64,000 nucleotides of DNA from Capnocytophaga felis. Lineage in GTDB: Bacteria; Bacteroidota; Bacteroidia; Flavobacteriales; Flavobacteriaceae. A program made the translations under genes and the position numbers. The notes beneath the pieces were generated by a model. It had not been told where the DNA came from and searched no databases. It saw nothing but the letters and a program-made list of their open reading frames with translations. Location of the stretch: NCBI RefSeq assembly GCF_009684755.1, contig NZ_BLBC01000008.1, positions 154,733-218,732 of the forward strand, given 5' to 3'. Positions 39,785 to 49,668 of the stretch are shown here, one piece after another; positions within the stretch are counted from its first letter, which is position 1, and every line of letters starts with the position of its first letter.

Positions 39785-40756
39785 TTACAAACTGTTTTCT
39801 TTCGTAAATTTAATAATTTCTGAGATATGCCCAAAAGCAACCCCTACTACCGTATCGGCAGCTCCGTAATAAACCGCTACTTTATCGTCTTCAATAGAAT
39901 GTAATGCCGCACAAGGGAAAACCACATTAGGAACGTCGCCTGTGAGTTCGTAAATTTCCGCAGGAGCCAACAAATAAGGTTGCGTACGATATTTTACTTG
40001 GCTTGGGTCATTCAAATCCAGAATCGCAGCTCCCATTGAGTAACGAAATCCGTTGCAGGTGTTAATTACCCCGTGATAGAACATTAGCCAACCTTCATCG
40101 GTTTTGATAGGCACAGCTCCCGCCCCGATTTTGGTGCATTGCCAAGCACTATCCATAAACGGAGCTACTTTCATCACACAACGATGCTCACCCCAGTATT
40201 TCATATCAGGGCTGTAACTGATGTAGATGTCTCCAAAAGGCGTATGTCCGTTATCGCTTGGGCGTGAAAGCATTGCGTATTTTCCGTTGATTTTTTCAGG
40301 GAAAAGAACTCCGTTTCGGTTGAAAGGCAAAAAGGCATTTTCACATTGGAAAAACTCCTTGAAATCATAGGTGTAAGCAATCCCGATGGTTGGTCCGTGG
40401 TAGCCGTTGCACCAAGTTACCCAATAGCGGTCTTCAATCCACGTAACGCGGGGGTCGTATTTATAATCGGAATCAATCATTTGAGTGTTTCCTGCTTTCA
40501 TTACGATGGGTTCGTGGTTAATTTTCCAGTTGATTCCGTCTTTACTGAAACCTGCAAAAATATTCATTTGCACGGCTTTGTTATCACAGCGGAAGACTCC
40601 TGCAAATCCATCGCCAAAAGGAACTACGGCACTGTTAAAAATACTATTTGAAGTGGGAATGTCGTAACGATTGATAATCGGATTTTCACTGTATCGCCAC
40701 ATAACATCTTTGCATCCCTCAGGACGCTCTTGCCAAGGCATTTGTGTTTTACTCAT
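39785..40756 (-). CDS. GH130 family beta-mannoside phosphorylase
   Basis: The protein has 323 residues with no signal peptide, so it is cytoplasmic. The five-bladed propeller of GH130 is shown by [20 protein letters not shown], the catalytic-aspartate block [20 protein letters not shown], the [20 protein letters not shown] block and [21 protein letters not shown]130 enzymes phosphorolyse beta-1,4-mannosides. Relatives in Bacteroides act on mannosyl-beta-1,4-GlcNAc from N-glycan cores. This suggests use of host glycoprotein glycans with the GH92 enzyme at the left edge. Exact substrate is unproven. It follows the aminotransferase gene by 50 bp. Confidence 0.9.
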   Translation of the reverse strand: MSKTQMPWQERPEGCKDVMWRYSENPIINRYDIPTSNSIFNSAVVPFGDGFAGVFRCDNKAVQMNIFAGFSKDGINWKINHEPIVMKAGNTQMIDSDYKYDPRVTWIEDRYWVTWCNGYHGPTIGIAYTYDFKEFFQCENAFLPFNRNGVLFPEKINGKYAMLSRPSDNGHTPFGDIYISYSPDMKYWGEHRCVMKVAPFMDSAWQCTKIGAGAVPIKTDEGWLMFYHGVINTCNGFRYSMGAAILDLNDPSQVKYRTQPYLLAPAEIYELTGDVPNVVFPCAALHSIEDDKVAVYYGAADTVVGVAFGHISEIIKFTKENSL

Positions 40757-40806
40757 AAACTTAATCTTAAAAAATTAAATATATAGAAATTTTGTTTTTT
40801 ATCGAA

Positions 40807-41934
40807 TTAGTTTAAACAAGAATTGATTACTCCTGTAATGAAGTTGATTTGCTCATCATCCAATTCGGTATGCATCGGTAAAGAAATTACTTCTTTTACT
40901 AATTGATTGGTAACGGTAAAATCCGCTTCATTGTAGCGTTTGTCAGCATACGCTTTTTGCAAATGCAACGGAATTGGATAATAAATTCCAAAAGGTATCT
41001 CGTTTTCCGACAAAACTTTTGCCAATTCATCGCGTTTTCCGTTAGTGATTCGCAAAGTGTATTGATGATAAACGTGGTCGTAACCTTTTCCTGTAAAGGG
41101 AGTTATGATATTCGGATTGTTTTTCAGAGCATCTGTATATTTTTTAGCTGCTTCCTGACGTTTTTTATTGTAAGTGTTCAAATGTGGAAGTTTAGCTCTC
41201 AAAACAGCCGCTTGTAAGGAATCTAATCGAGAATTTACGCCAACCACATCGTGATGATAACGCACATACATTCCGTGGTTTACGATTCCTCGGATAGTGT
41301 GAGCAAGAGCATCATCGTTGGTAAAAATTGCCCCTCCATCGCCATAACAACCTAAATTTTTAGAAGGAAAGAAAGAAGTTGCTCCCACGTGCCCGATAGT
41401 TCCTGCCTTTTGTTTCCGTCCATCTGACCACGTGAAATCTGCCCCGATGGCTTGTGCATTGTCTTCAATTACAAACAGATTGTGTTCTTTGGCTATTTCC
41501 ATAATAGATTCCATATCAGCAGGTTGTCCGAACAGGTGCACAGGAACAATAGCTTTTGTTTTGGGAGTAATAGCTTTTTTTATGGCTTCAATATTGATAT
41601 TAAAACTATCGTCGTAAACATCAACCAAAACAGGTGTAAGATTCAGAAGAGCAATGACTTCCACAGTGGCAGCAAAAGTAAAATCAGCAGTAATAACCTC
41701 ATCACCAGGCTTTAAACCAAGCCCCATCATTGCGATTTGCAAAGCATCAGTTCCATTTGCACACGGAATGACGTGCTTCACGCCCAAATAATCTTCCAAT
41801 TCCTTTTGAAGGGCGTGAACTTGCGGTCCGTTAATGAAAGCGGTGCTATCCAAAATTTCATTGAAAGAAGTGTGTATTTGCTCTTTAATTTGTTGATATT
41901 GACCATTTAAGTCAACCATTTGTATTTTTTTCAT
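40807..41934 (-). CDS. DegT/DnrJ/EryC1/StrS family sugar aminotransferase
   Basis: This is a 375-residue PLP enzyme that aminates a nucleotide-linked keto-sugar for a surface polysaccharide. Marks are VDLNGQYQQIKEQI, ANGTDALQIAMMGLG, the VIEDNAQAIGA block and the PLP-lysine block FFPSKNLGCYGDGGA. NSRLDSLQAAVLRAKL is also typical. It resembles WbpE-type enzymes that act on UDP-3-keto-GlcNAc(A), but no other sugar-nucleotide gene is adjacent, so the substrate is open. Confidence 0.9.
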   Translation of the reverse strand: MKKIQMVDLNGQYQQIKEQIHTSFNEILDSTAFINGPQVHALQKELEDYLGVKHVIPCANGTDALQIAMMGLGLKPGDEVITADFTFAATVEVIALLNLTPVLVDVYDDSFNINIEAIKKAITPKTKAIVPVHLFGQPADMESIMEIAKEHNLFVIEDNAQAIGADFTWSDGRKQKAGTIGHVGATSFFPSKNLGCYGDGGAIFTNDDALAHTIRGIVNHGMYVRYHHDVVGVNSRLDSLQAAVLRAKLPHLNTYNKKRQEAAKKYTDALKNNPNIITPFTGKGYDHVYHQYTLRITNGKRDELAKVLSENEIPFGIYYPIPLHLQKAYADKRYNEADFTVTNQLVKEVISLPMHTELDDEQINFITGVINSCLN

Positions 41935-42062
41935 ACTTAAATTATTATTTTAAACCGCAGATTTTTGTTTTTACGGTTTTTTTAATCTCTCATAAAAATA
42001 TCCCACAAAAATAAGGAAGTAATTTGAATAAATAGTGTATTTTCGCAAAAAATAATTTTCGG

Positions 42063-43295
42063 ATGAAAACCTTATATACGCTATCGATTTATGTGGTTGG
42101 TTTTGTGCTTAAAATCGTGGCTTTATTCAATAAAAAAATCAAACTTTTTGTTGACGGACGCAAAAACGTATTCCCTTATTTGAAAGAAAATATTCAGAAA
42201 GGAGAGCAATATATTTGGGTACACACGGCTTCATTGGGTGAGTTTGAACAAGGTCTTCCTGTGATTAAATCTTTGAAAAACAGAGGGAAAAAGATTCTTG
42301 TTACGTTTTTCTCGCCTTCGGGATACGAGATTCGAAAGAATAGCCTCGATGCCGATTTGGTTGTTTATCTGCCTTTGGATACTCCAAAAAATGCCCGCGA
42401 ATTTTTGGAAATCGTTCAGCCCGAAATGGCAATTTTTGTGAAGTATGAATTTTGGTATCATTATCTTAACGAGTTGAAAAATAGAGGAATAAAAACCTAC
42501 TTGCTGTCTGGAATTTTTCGTGAAAATCAGATTTTTTTTAAGTCGTACGGAGCAATGATGCGGGATTGCTTACGTGCTTTCCATCATTTTTTTGTTCAGA
42601 ATGAAAAATCTAAGGACTTGCTTAAATCTGTTGGTTTTGAGAATGTAACGGTGAGTGGCGATACACGTTTTGACCGAGTTTCCGAAATTTTGAAACGAGA
42701 TAATTCTTTGGATTTTATGGAGGCATTCAAAGGGAATTCGCTTTGTGTGGTTTTTGGGAGCTCGTGGGAAAGCGACGAGGAAATTTACTTGAAAACGATT
42801 AATTATTCTAATAACAAAAATGTAAAATATGTGATTGCTCCGCACGATATAAAATCTGATAAAATTGACAGTTTCCGACGAAAAATCGCTTTGAAAACTG
42901 TGTTTTTTTCTGAAAAAGAAGGGGAAAACCTATCGGAATACGATGTTCTGATTCTGGATACAATCGGGATTTTAACCAAAGTGTACAGTTATGCCGACGT
43001 TGCTTATGTGGGCGGTGGAATGGGCAACAGTGGGTTACACAACGTGTTGGAACCGGCTGTTTTTGGAATTCCTGTGGTGATTGGCAAGAATTATGACAAG
43101 TTTGCCGAAGCCAAAGAATTGGTGGAAAGGGGAGGAGTGATTGCTGTTTCAACCGAAAACGAGCTGGAAAAGGAATTGAATTTGCTTATTCAAAATTCCG
43201 ATAAACGGGTAGAAATTGGTAAAATCAACGCTGACTTTGTCCGAAAAAACAGTGGAGCGACCAATAAATTTTTAGAAATTGTATTTCCAAATTAA
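42063..43295 (+). CDS. waaA: 3-deoxy-D-manno-octulosonic acid (Kdo) transferase
   Basis: This GT30 enzyme adds Kdo from CMP-Kdo to lipid A precursor at the inner membrane. It has 410 residues with an N-terminal anchoring helix (YVVGFVLKIVALF). The catalytic glutamate lies in WVHTASLGEFEQGLPVI. The CMP-binding half has VTVSGDTRFDRV and the GGGMGNSGLHNVLEPA block. These are all classic. It is transcribed divergently from the aminotransferase gene. Confidence 0.95.
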   Translation: MKTLYTLSIYVVGFVLKIVALFNKKIKLFVDGRKNVFPYLKENIQKGEQYIWVHTASLGEFEQGLPVIKSLKNRGKKILVTFFSPSGYEIRKNSLDADLVVYLPLDTPKNAREFLEIVQPEMAIFVKYEFWYHYLNELKNRGIKTYLLSGIFRENQIFFKSYGAMMRDCLRAFHHFFVQNEKSKDLLKSVGFENVTVSGDTRFDRVSEILKRDNSLDFMEAFKGNSLCVVFGSSWESDEEIYLKTINYSNNKNVKYVIAPHDIKSDKIDSFRRKIALKTVFFSEKEGENLSEYDVLILDTIGILTKVYSYADVAYVGGGMGNSGLHNVLEPAVFGIPVVIGKNYDKFAEAKELVERGGVIAVSTENELEKELNLLIQNSDKRVEIGKINADFVRKNSGATNKFLEIVFPN

Positions 43296-43303
43296 ATATT
43301 GGA

Positions 43304-43326
43304 CACAAAAAGATTTTGTTTTTGTG
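43304..43326 (+). terminator. Possible hairpin terminator after waaA
   Basis: CACAAAAA (43304-43311) pairs with TTTTTGTG (43319-43326) around a 7-nt loop. There is no clear T tail, so it is only a candidate. Confidence 0.4.
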
Positions 43327-43388
43327 ATTGATAATCAGTAGATTATTTATTTTAACTTTTTTTAACGATAAAATTTTCTGAAAAACTA

Positions 43389-43418
43389 TTGTCAGAATAA
43401 AAAAATATAGTACCTTTG
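43389..43418 (+). promoter_or_regulatory. Promoter of tRNA-Asn
   Basis: TTG at 43389-43391, exactly 19 bp, then TACCTTTG at 43411-43418. The tRNA begins 24 bp later. Confidence 0.65.
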
Positions 43419-43442
43419 CAATCGCAAAACAGAAGATAATAT

Positions 43443-43516
43443 TCCTCCTTAGCTCAGTTGGTTAGAGCATCTGACTGTTAATCAGAGGGTCACTGGTTCA
43501 AGTCCAGTAGGGGGAG
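43443..43516 (+). tRNA. tRNA-Asn (anticodon GTT)
   Basis: The 74-nt gene folds as a complete cloverleaf. The acceptor stem is TCCTCCT with AGGGGGA. The D arm is AGCTCAGTTGGTTAGAGC, the anticodon arm TCTGA-CTGTTAA-TCAGA, and the T arm ACTGG-TTCAAGT-CCAGT. The anticodon is GTT at 43487-43489. The CCA end is not encoded. It stands at the left boundary of the accessory region. Confidence 0.97.
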
Positions 43517-43527
43517 CAAAGGAAATC

Positions 43528-43553
43528 AAGGCTTTACAGAAATGTGAAGCCTT
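43528..43553 (+). terminator. Terminator after tRNA-Asn
   Basis: AAGGCTTTACA and TGTGAAGCCTT form an 11-bp stem with one G-U pair and a GAAA loop, followed by a T run. Confidence 0.85.
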
Positions 43554-43593
43554 TTTTGTTTATCGACTGAAACATAGCTGGAATATTTTTTTG

Positions 43594-43601
43594 TAACTTT
43601 G
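43594..43601 (+). promoter_or_regulatory. -7 element ahead of a short broken gene
   Basis: TAACTTTG matches TAnnTTTG and lies 22 bp before the ATG of the 28-residue frame at 43624. Confidence 0.45.
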
Positions 43602-43623
43602 GAAACTCTAAACTACACACATT

Positions 43624-43710
43624 ATGATTCAAAGCACCAGCCAAAAACCAATAGCCTTTTTTGAAGAAGTAGCAACCTACAACGAGAGCAACGTATTATT
43701 TTATTTATAA
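43624..43710 (+). pseudogene. 28-residue frame, probable remnant of a larger gene
   Basis: The frame starts MIQSTSQKPIAFFEE and ends NESNVLFYL. It reads like the well-formed N-terminus of a soluble protein and has a consensus -7 box in front, but stops after 28 residues where AT-rich sequence begins. The likely explanation is that the rest was deleted or replaced when the accessory region arose. I do not recognise the family. It could instead be a genuine small protein. Confidence 0.4.
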
Positions 43711-43760
43711 ATAGCAAGTTTAATTATTTATATTATAATTAACTTTTTTGCAAAAAAAAC

Positions 43761-43768
43761 TATATTTG
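43761..43768 (+). promoter_or_regulatory. -7 element of the PorV-like gene
   Basis: TATATTTG matches TAnnTTTG, 76 bp before the ATG at 43845. The TTTG at 43747 is too close for a good -33 box. Confidence 0.4.
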
Positions 43769-43844
43769 CAGAAAGTTTTTTCAGAATGCTTTCCTAGAGA
43801 TATGAGGACATCATTAATATTACACTCCCAAAAATAAGATAGTT

Positions 43845-44999
43845 ATGAAGTCTTTCCTTTCAGTACTTGTGTTTATGATTGGTGTTTGTTATGTTTTTCC
43901 ACAAGAGAAACGCCCTATTTCAACTGCATTTCCTTTCTTATTACTAGGTACTGATGCCATAGCTTGCGGCAAGGGAGACTTGGGAGTAGCCTCAACACCA
44001 GACGTTTTTTCTCAACATTGGAATGCTTCCAAATATATTTTTGCAAAGGAAAAATCTGCTTTTGCAATGGCGTATGCTCCCTATCTAAATCGGGCAGTAC
44101 AAGATATTTTCATAGGAAATCTTGTATACTACAAAAAAACAAAGCGAGGAGCTTGGGCTGGAAGCTTCAATTATTTCAATATAGGAAATGTAACACTTAC
44201 TCGCGGTTTTGATAAAGACATTTACATTCTGGGAGATTTTCGTCCCTCTGAATTTGCTTTTGACATTTCCTATAGTTTGCAGTTAAGTGCTCGCTACGCA
44301 ATGGGTATTACTACTCGTTATTTGAACTCAAATTTAAGGCTCCCTATAGAAGAAAGCAATGTAGCCAGAGGGATTGCTTTTGACATCTGCGGATTTTATT
44401 CTTCCAAGGAGCATCTAATAGGGAATTATTTCGGAAAATATACTTGGGGATTCCAAATTTCAAACATTGGTAGTAAAGTGCAATATGAAAAATTAGGACA
44501 GACTTTTTTCTTGCCTACCAATCTTAAATTAGGTGCGGGGTACAACTTACAAACTAATAGTTACAACCATTTTCAGTTTCTTTTAGAAATCAATAAATTA
44601 CTCGTTCCTTCACCAGCCAAGTATGGTTTTAATGACACTAATGGCAATGGTATTCAAGAGCCTACTGAACCTACTGAAATTGTAGCGGGAAAAAGCCCAA
44701 ATGTTGATTTTTTACAAGGTATTTTCCAATCATTTGGCGATGCCCCTAATGGTTTTTCGGAGGAATTACAGGAAATTTCTTGGTCGTTAGGTTTTGAATA
44801 TGCCTATAATGAAACCTTATTTGTACGAACAGGTTATTTCAATCAGCACAAAAACAAAGGAGACAGAAAGTATCTGACCTTAGGTACAGGGTTTCGCATA
44901 CAATCGTGGCAAATTGATTTTTCATACCTTTTTTCAACGGCAAGAACAAATAATCCGATGAGTTCTTCTTTAAGAGTTACACTACAATGTAAACTTTAA
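43845..44999 (+). CDS. PorV-like T9SS outer-membrane protein (probable paralogue)
   Basis: The protein has 384 residues with a signal peptide ending YVFPQ. It matches PorV (LptO), the barrel that collects cargo from the T9SS translocon and hands it to the PorU sortase. Marks are AFPFLLLGTDAIACGKGDLG followed by VASTPDVFSQHWNASKY. Others are IPE-region SEFAFDISYSL, FLPTNLKLGAGYN, EINKLLVPSP and QSFGDAPNGFSEELQEISW. In Flavobacteria the housekeeping porV normally follows porU; here porU is absent and the neighbour is a giant secreted protein. I therefore think this is a second, dedicated copy. If so it may serve the effectors encoded to the right. Confidence 0.82.
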   Translation: MKSFLSVLVFMIGVCYVFPQEKRPISTAFPFLLLGTDAIACGKGDLGVASTPDVFSQHWNASKYIFAKEKSAFAMAYAPYLNRAVQDIFIGNLVYYKKTKRGAWAGSFNYFNIGNVTLTRGFDKDIYILGDFRPSEFAFDISYSLQLSARYAMGITTRYLNSNLRLPIEESNVARGIAFDICGFYSSKEHLIGNYFGKYTWGFQISNIGSKVQYEKLGQTFFLPTNLKLGAGYNLQTNSYNHFQFLLEINKLLVPSPAKYGFNDTNGNGIQEPTEPTEIVAGKSPNVDFLQGIFQSFGDAPNGFSEELQEISWSLGFEYAYNETLFVRTGYFNQHKNKGDRKYLTLGTGFRIQSWQIDFSYLFSTARTNNPMSSSLRVTLQCKL

Positions 45000-45008
45000 A
45001 ATACAAAG

Positions 45009-45039
45009 AGTCCATCACATATTAATCAAGTAATGGACT
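45009..45039. terminator. Weak hairpin between convergent genes
   Basis: AGTCCAT (45009-45015) pairs with ATGGACT (45033-45039), and flanking CAAAG/CTTTG can extend the stem past a 2-nt bulge. It may end both the PorV-like gene and the 1511-residue gene. Confidence 0.45.
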
Positions 45040-45054
45040 TTGCTTCTTTATACA

Positions 45055-48000
45055 TTAAAATTGGTAGTAGTATGGCACTTCTGATGTAACTTCTCCATTA
45101 GGTAGGCGATATCTTAAAATTGCCTTATATTTTTTCTCAGCAGGTGCGGGGAAAGTCCGCTCCATAAATTCAGTCTCCCAAGCAGGATTTAACATCCCTC
45201 TTGTCAATTTATCCGAAATATGCCTGCTCAATTCAGTCCAGTCGTTTCTGTAATATACCAACACGTCATAGCGGTATGGAAAAAGACGTTTAAGTACGGA
45301 ACCCTGTGAATTATTTTGCAAATTTTCCGCATACGAACTCACCACAGAGATTGCCTCTTTAGGAGGAAAACCTATTTTTTCATTCGATGAACCTCTTCTT
45401 AAGATACTGATAACTTGTGGATTTGTATATAAATATTTTTTAAATACAGCATCATAAGCATCTTCCAGTACTGCTTCCGTATAGAGCAAAGGTTTTCCGT
45501 CGGTGTATGCCGTTCCTAAAAGTTCTACAATTTCAAAAGGCTCATCAGTGTTCATATTGTTAAACAAAGTTACCACACTCGAAGAAATTTTATCCCAAAG
45601 TTTTCGCTCTGTCTTAAAAGCATTCATCTTCTGTTTGAGCGATTTATATTTACTAGCTTTAAAACTATACGTTAATCGTTCGAAACTACCTTCCTTAATC
45701 GTAGCTTGTGCTTTGTTACTTTTAATTGTAGCGGAAGTCTCTTTTTCTATGGTGTCGTAACCTCCCTCAACTTGTTTTGTTTCTTTCTCAGATGTGGTTA
45801 TTTTGCCTTTTTTCGTACTATTTTTGCTATAACTTACTATGGAAAGGGTGTATTTTGCTCCTATATCGAGCTTTGGCATTGTATAGGTAATAGCATTTTT
45901 AGCAGCATCGTAACTCGGTTGGGCTGTTAGTTTATTTCCGTTTTCTGAAATCAAATGCAACTGTGTTTCCCAGTTATCGGACTCAAATAAATACGCCTGA
46001 CCTTGTTTGAGCTGGATGAAAGCTTTTTTGGTTTCATCTACAAAATAATTTTTTTGGTCAAGCACTGGGTACGCATATTGAATATTTTTGTTAGGAATGT
46101 ACTCAGGAGCTACTCCTGTAACAAAAGTTCGCTCTTCCGCCTCCAAAGCCTTCTTGCCATCTACCATCACAGTTTGATAGGAATTGCCCTTTAATTCCTG
46201 AAAACTCACCTGAGCGGTAATTTTGTATTTCGTATTAGAAGAAAGCGTTTCTGTAGGAATAAAATTCACTACATCAGAAGATTTTCCAAATTCCAATTTG
46301 CCTTTAATTGTACCGCCTTTTTCATCGGTCATTTCTAATTTTTCTAACTTTACAACATACGTATGGTCGCCATCATCTTCGGGAATAACAATGGGTTTTT
46401 CTACTTCAAGATTAAAACTTACCTGAGGAGCAATGAACACATCTACATTGGTACTTTTATCTGAAGGAGACACGTCGGAAATGATTTTCATTCCGCCCAA
46501 TACTTGTTCTTGTGCCAATTCGCATTGCTCACCAAATTCCATTTTGAGTCGGAAACGCCCTTTTACCAATCCGCCCAATACGTTGTAATAGCCTCCAAGA
46601 TAGCCCCTTGCCCAAAAAGGATTTGGTCCTGAACCTTGCAAAATAGCGGCAACGCCTGCTTTAAGAATAGGAATATTTTTGCGAACGAAAAACAATCGTA
46701 CCCGTATGCCTAATTCTCCTTGAAGATATACATACGTTTGCCCGTTGGCATACCAACCATTGATTCCGAGTTCTCCACTGCGGTTTTTACAATGAGCGTT
46801 GCCATAATTTTTCAGCATTATATCAGCACCCAAACCCGCAGCAAATTGTGCATAGATAAACCCTGCATTGATGTTACCTGTGTCAAAATTCAGGTGCGAA
46901 CCAAAGGCAAAACCTTTTCCTTCTTTAACCTGATTGAGGCTTTGCATATATCCTAAGTTGCTTGCTTTCAGTCCTAAAATTTCAGCTACTTTGGCTGGCG
47001 GTTGAGGCGTTTCATAAATTTTCGTTCCTATCATAAAGTAACTTTTTGCATTTACACTTAAGTTACCGAAACCTACTTGCAAACCTATCATCTCACGCGA
47101 AGTACCTATGTGAATGTACCAGTCTTTGGGGTCGATATGAATCACAGCTCTTCCTGCCAGTCCGTTGTCGCCCGTGCCTTTGATAATCCCTCCCGCGACG
47201 TTTATATACGCCTGCATATTGGCGTGAAACGCTTTTTGGCTAAAATCATAGTTCATTGCCATTGTAGCATAAATAGGAGCTTGCTTTGCTTTTCCATTTT
47301 TATCCAAAGAAATATCCACTTGTGAAGAAGTACTACTGTTATCCATCGAAAGGAAATTTTCTAGTTTGTCGCCTTCTTTGAGTTTTTTCATATCTACTAA
47401 CTGATTAACCTGCGAAGAAAATCCTTCTTGCAGAGATTCAAAAGGATTGTCCAATTTGTCCTGTAAAGCATACATTATGGTAGCCTCCCCATCAATACCA
47501 ACACGGGAAAGCCCCCCGTTTTTATTGGTTTGAAGACTTAAAATAGCCATAAAAGAAGCTACATTTTTACTCTGAAAAGCTCCTAATACACCAGCTTTTA
47601 ACTCCAATTCCACTGACGCATCTGGAATAAGCTCAAAAGCTCTTTTTATTCCCGATATATTGTCATCCTTATCCTTGTTTGCCATTGTGCCATCTTTCGG
47701 ACGCATATGATAGTAAGCCCCACCCACAAAGCCCGTGATATTCACAAACGAAGCTGGAATATTTAGCCCATCAACAGCCGCATCAAAACCCCAATAACGA
47801 AAATCTTTATTTCCGAATACGGCATTGGCATCTACCTTAATGGCAGGATTTTCAATCTCTACCGCCAACATCGCCCTAAAACCGTTGCCATAAAATGGGT
47901 CATCTTTCATTAGTTTGAGCCTTCCTGATACTGTAGCCACCGTTACATCTACATTGTTCAAGGCTAAATCGTTGACATCAAAAGTGTCATATCGCCAAGC

Positions 48001-49590
48001 CGCTTTTTCTCTTTTGGCATAAATGCTAAATCCTCCTTCGGCAGAAAATTTATCTTTCTGTAAACCTACACGAATGCCAAAATTCAACATCGCTCTATCA
48101 CCCCTGAAATTAACATTCACATCTCTGACGCTTACAGGAAAATTAGCCAAACGCTGCTCTCCCTTAACTCCAAAATGTTCTGCTGAAATATAAGGTTCTT
48201 CGGTTTGAAGCGTAAATTTGCGAAAAGTGATACCGTTAAACTCATAACTGTTCTTTTCGGTGTTATTTTCTCGCAATGACATTTGTCCGTCAAGAACTAC
48301 TTTGGGGACGAATTCTTTATTCTTTACCCTTAGTTCAAGGTATGACGAAGGTTCAATAGTGGCTTGGGCTTTCCATAAATCAAAATTGAGTTTTTCCAAA
48401 GAAGAGGCTTTGAGCATATAATCATCATCGGTAAAAATTCCCGTAAAAAGAATGCCTTTTTCGTTGGTTTTCTGTTTGTTTTCACCATCGGTTGCATTAC
48501 TTGTTTCTTGCGAATCGTCAGCTGATTCAATAGGAAGCAATATACGCCCCGAAAGAGCCCCGCCTTTGATTTTGGAAGCCACAAAATCAGCCTGAATAAA
48601 ATCCAATGAATACCGCCACGCATTTTCCCCTCCTGCCGTAGTACCTTCATTAAGAGAGATTAAATGCTCTGCCGAAAAACTACCCGAAACACCGTACGAA
48701 TCCAAAATAAAACGCTCTGCTGAAATACTTACCCTCGCTTGGGACTTTTTAAACTCTTCTGGCAAAGTGATTTTCAATTTACCCATATAAAAACCACGCC
48801 ACGACTCCGCTTCGGCTACCAAATACTCCTCATAACCTCGGGGCAAAAACATTCCCTCTGCATTATGTGTATCACTCATATCCAGAATGATATCCTCTGC
48901 CTCAAACACAAAAGCTCCACGTTCACTATTTTGTATTTGTTTGGTAATGGCAAACGCAGGCAAAGAAACCCGTAACAGCAGATTGTTCCAGCTTTCAGCC
49001 TTTAAAGCCACTGAAGTTTCTACCCTTGCGTTAGGTATGGGCTGGTACGTTTGCTCATCAACAGGCACTATCAACTGCGGAGATACGCGAATCACGCCAT
49101 TTAAGGCTATCTCACGCAAACCATCACAATCAAAGGTAATGTACGTCAAATCACCAACCGTATCGCCCGTACGTGTATCAATGCTCCCACCACGAAGCAA
49201 AAATTCCCAATTCTTGTTGGAACTTACCGTAAAATCTCCCAAAAGGGAAAGACGCATATCGCCCACAATTTGTCCTTCATACGAAAACGAAAGCCCCGTA
49301 GCTCCGAAAAAAAGCTGTTTTTTACCCGTAGGACTCTGACTATCTGGTACCGTAAGGCGAGCGTACGCATTGACTAACGTCTGCTCAGGTAAAAAAGTAG
49401 CTTGAGTGATGATAATGGCATATTCCATTCCATTCTTCGTTTCCCGTATGCCTACCGGAAGCTCTGTGATGTCTTCTAAAGTTTCTGCCCAGCGAGTTTG
49501 CTCAAAAGTCACTCCCAAAGGATGTTCTTGAGAAAAAATAACCTCAAAAAAGGACAAAAACAAAACAAAAAAAAGAAAAATGCGTACCAT
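45055..49590 (-). CDS. Large secreted protein of unknown function, 1511 residues
   Basis: A signal peptide (1-20, ending FEVIFSQ) shows export. Most of the chain (about 25-1030) is beta-rich with many amphipathic strands and segments such as GLSFSYEGQIVGDMRLSLLG. It could be an elongated or barrel-like scaffold. Residues about 1035-1150, from SDVSPSDKSTNVDVFIAPQV, look like a bacterial Ig-like (Big_5 type) domain. A lysine-rich, more helical tail follows. I see no type A or B T9SS sorting domain and no catalytic motif. It is convergent with the PorV-like gene and reads in the same direction as the toxin array, but with its own promoter and a 292-bp gap. I infer a role in surface display or delivery of the toxins, without direct proof. 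Confidence 0.7.
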   Translation of the reverse strand: MVRIFLFFVLFLSFFEVIFSQEHPLGVTFEQTRWAETLEDITELPVGIRETKNGMEYAIIITQATFLPEQTLVNAYARLTVPDSQSPTGKKQLFFGATGLSFSYEGQIVGDMRLSLLGDFTVSSNKNWEFLLRGGSIDTRTGDTVGDLTYITFDCDGLREIALNGVIRVSPQLIVPVDEQTYQPIPNARVETSVALKAESWNNLLLRVSLPAFAITKQIQNSERGAFVFEAEDIILDMSDTHNAEGMFLPRGYEEYLVAEAESWRGFYMGKLKITLPEEFKKSQARVSISAERFILDSYGVSGSFSAEHLISLNEGTTAGGENAWRYSLDFIQADFVASKIKGGALSGRILLPIESADDSQETSNATDGENKQKTNEKGILFTGIFTDDDYMLKASSLEKLNFDLWKAQATIEPSSYLELRVKNKEFVPKVVLDGQMSLRENNTEKNSYEFNGITFRKFTLQTEEPYISAEHFGVKGEQRLANFPVSVRDVNVNFRGDRAMLNFGIRVGLQKDKFSAEGGFSIYAKREKAAWRYDTFDVNDLALNNVDVTVATVSGRLKLMKDDPFYGNGFRAMLAVEIENPAIKVDANAVFGNKDFRYWGFDAAVDGLNIPASFVNITGFVGGAYYHMRPKDGTMANKDKDDNISGIKRAFELIPDASVELELKAGVLGAFQSKNVASFMAILSLQTNKNGGLSRVGIDGEATIMYALQDKLDNPFESLQEGFSSQVNQLVDMKKLKEGDKLENFLSMDNSSTSSQVDISLDKNGKAKQAPIYATMAMNYDFSQKAFHANMQAYINVAGGIIKGTGDNGLAGRAVIHIDPKDWYIHIGTSREMIGLQVGFGNLSVNAKSYFMIGTKIYETPQPPAKVAEILGLKASNLGYMQSLNQVKEGKGFAFGSHLNFDTGNINAGFIYAQFAAGLGADIMLKNYGNAHCKNRSGELGINGWYANGQTYVYLQGELGIRVRLFFVRKNIPILKAGVAAILQGSGPNPFWARGYLGGYYNVLGGLVKGRFRLKMEFGEQCELAQEQVLGGMKIISDVSPSDKSTNVDVFIAPQVSFNLEVEKPIVIPEDDGDHTYVVKLEKLEMTDEKGGTIKGKLEFGKSSDVVNFIPTETLSSNTKYKITAQVSFQELKGNSYQTVMVDGKKALEAEERTFVTGVAPEYIPNKNIQYAYPVLDQKNYFVDETKKAFIQLKQGQAYLFESDNWETQLHLISENGNKLTAQPSYDAAKNAITYTMPKLDIGAKYTLSIVSYSKNSTKKGKITTSEKETKQVEGGYDTIEKETSATIKSNKAQATIKEGSFERLTYSFKASKYKSLKQKMNAFKTERKLWDKISSSVVTLFNNMNTDEPFEIVELLGTAYTDGKPLLYTEAVLEDAYDAVFKKYLYTNPQVISILRRGSSNEKIGFPPKEAISVVSSYAENLQNNSQGSVLKRLFPYRYDVLVYYRNDWTELSRHISDKLTRGMLNPAWETEFMERTFPAPAEKKYKAILRYRLPNGEVTSEVPYYYQF

Positions 49591-49668
49591 AGTGAATCAA
49601 TTAAAGTTGGTGATTCTGTAAAAAATCAAAGGATTTACTCCTGTTTTTATTTTTCCTCCTCAAAAAGC

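Noticed and set aside
45055..49590. 1511-residue protein as the full-length toxin
   Set aside because: It shares no segment with the toxin fragments, has no toxin-like C-terminus and no immunity gene directly behind it.
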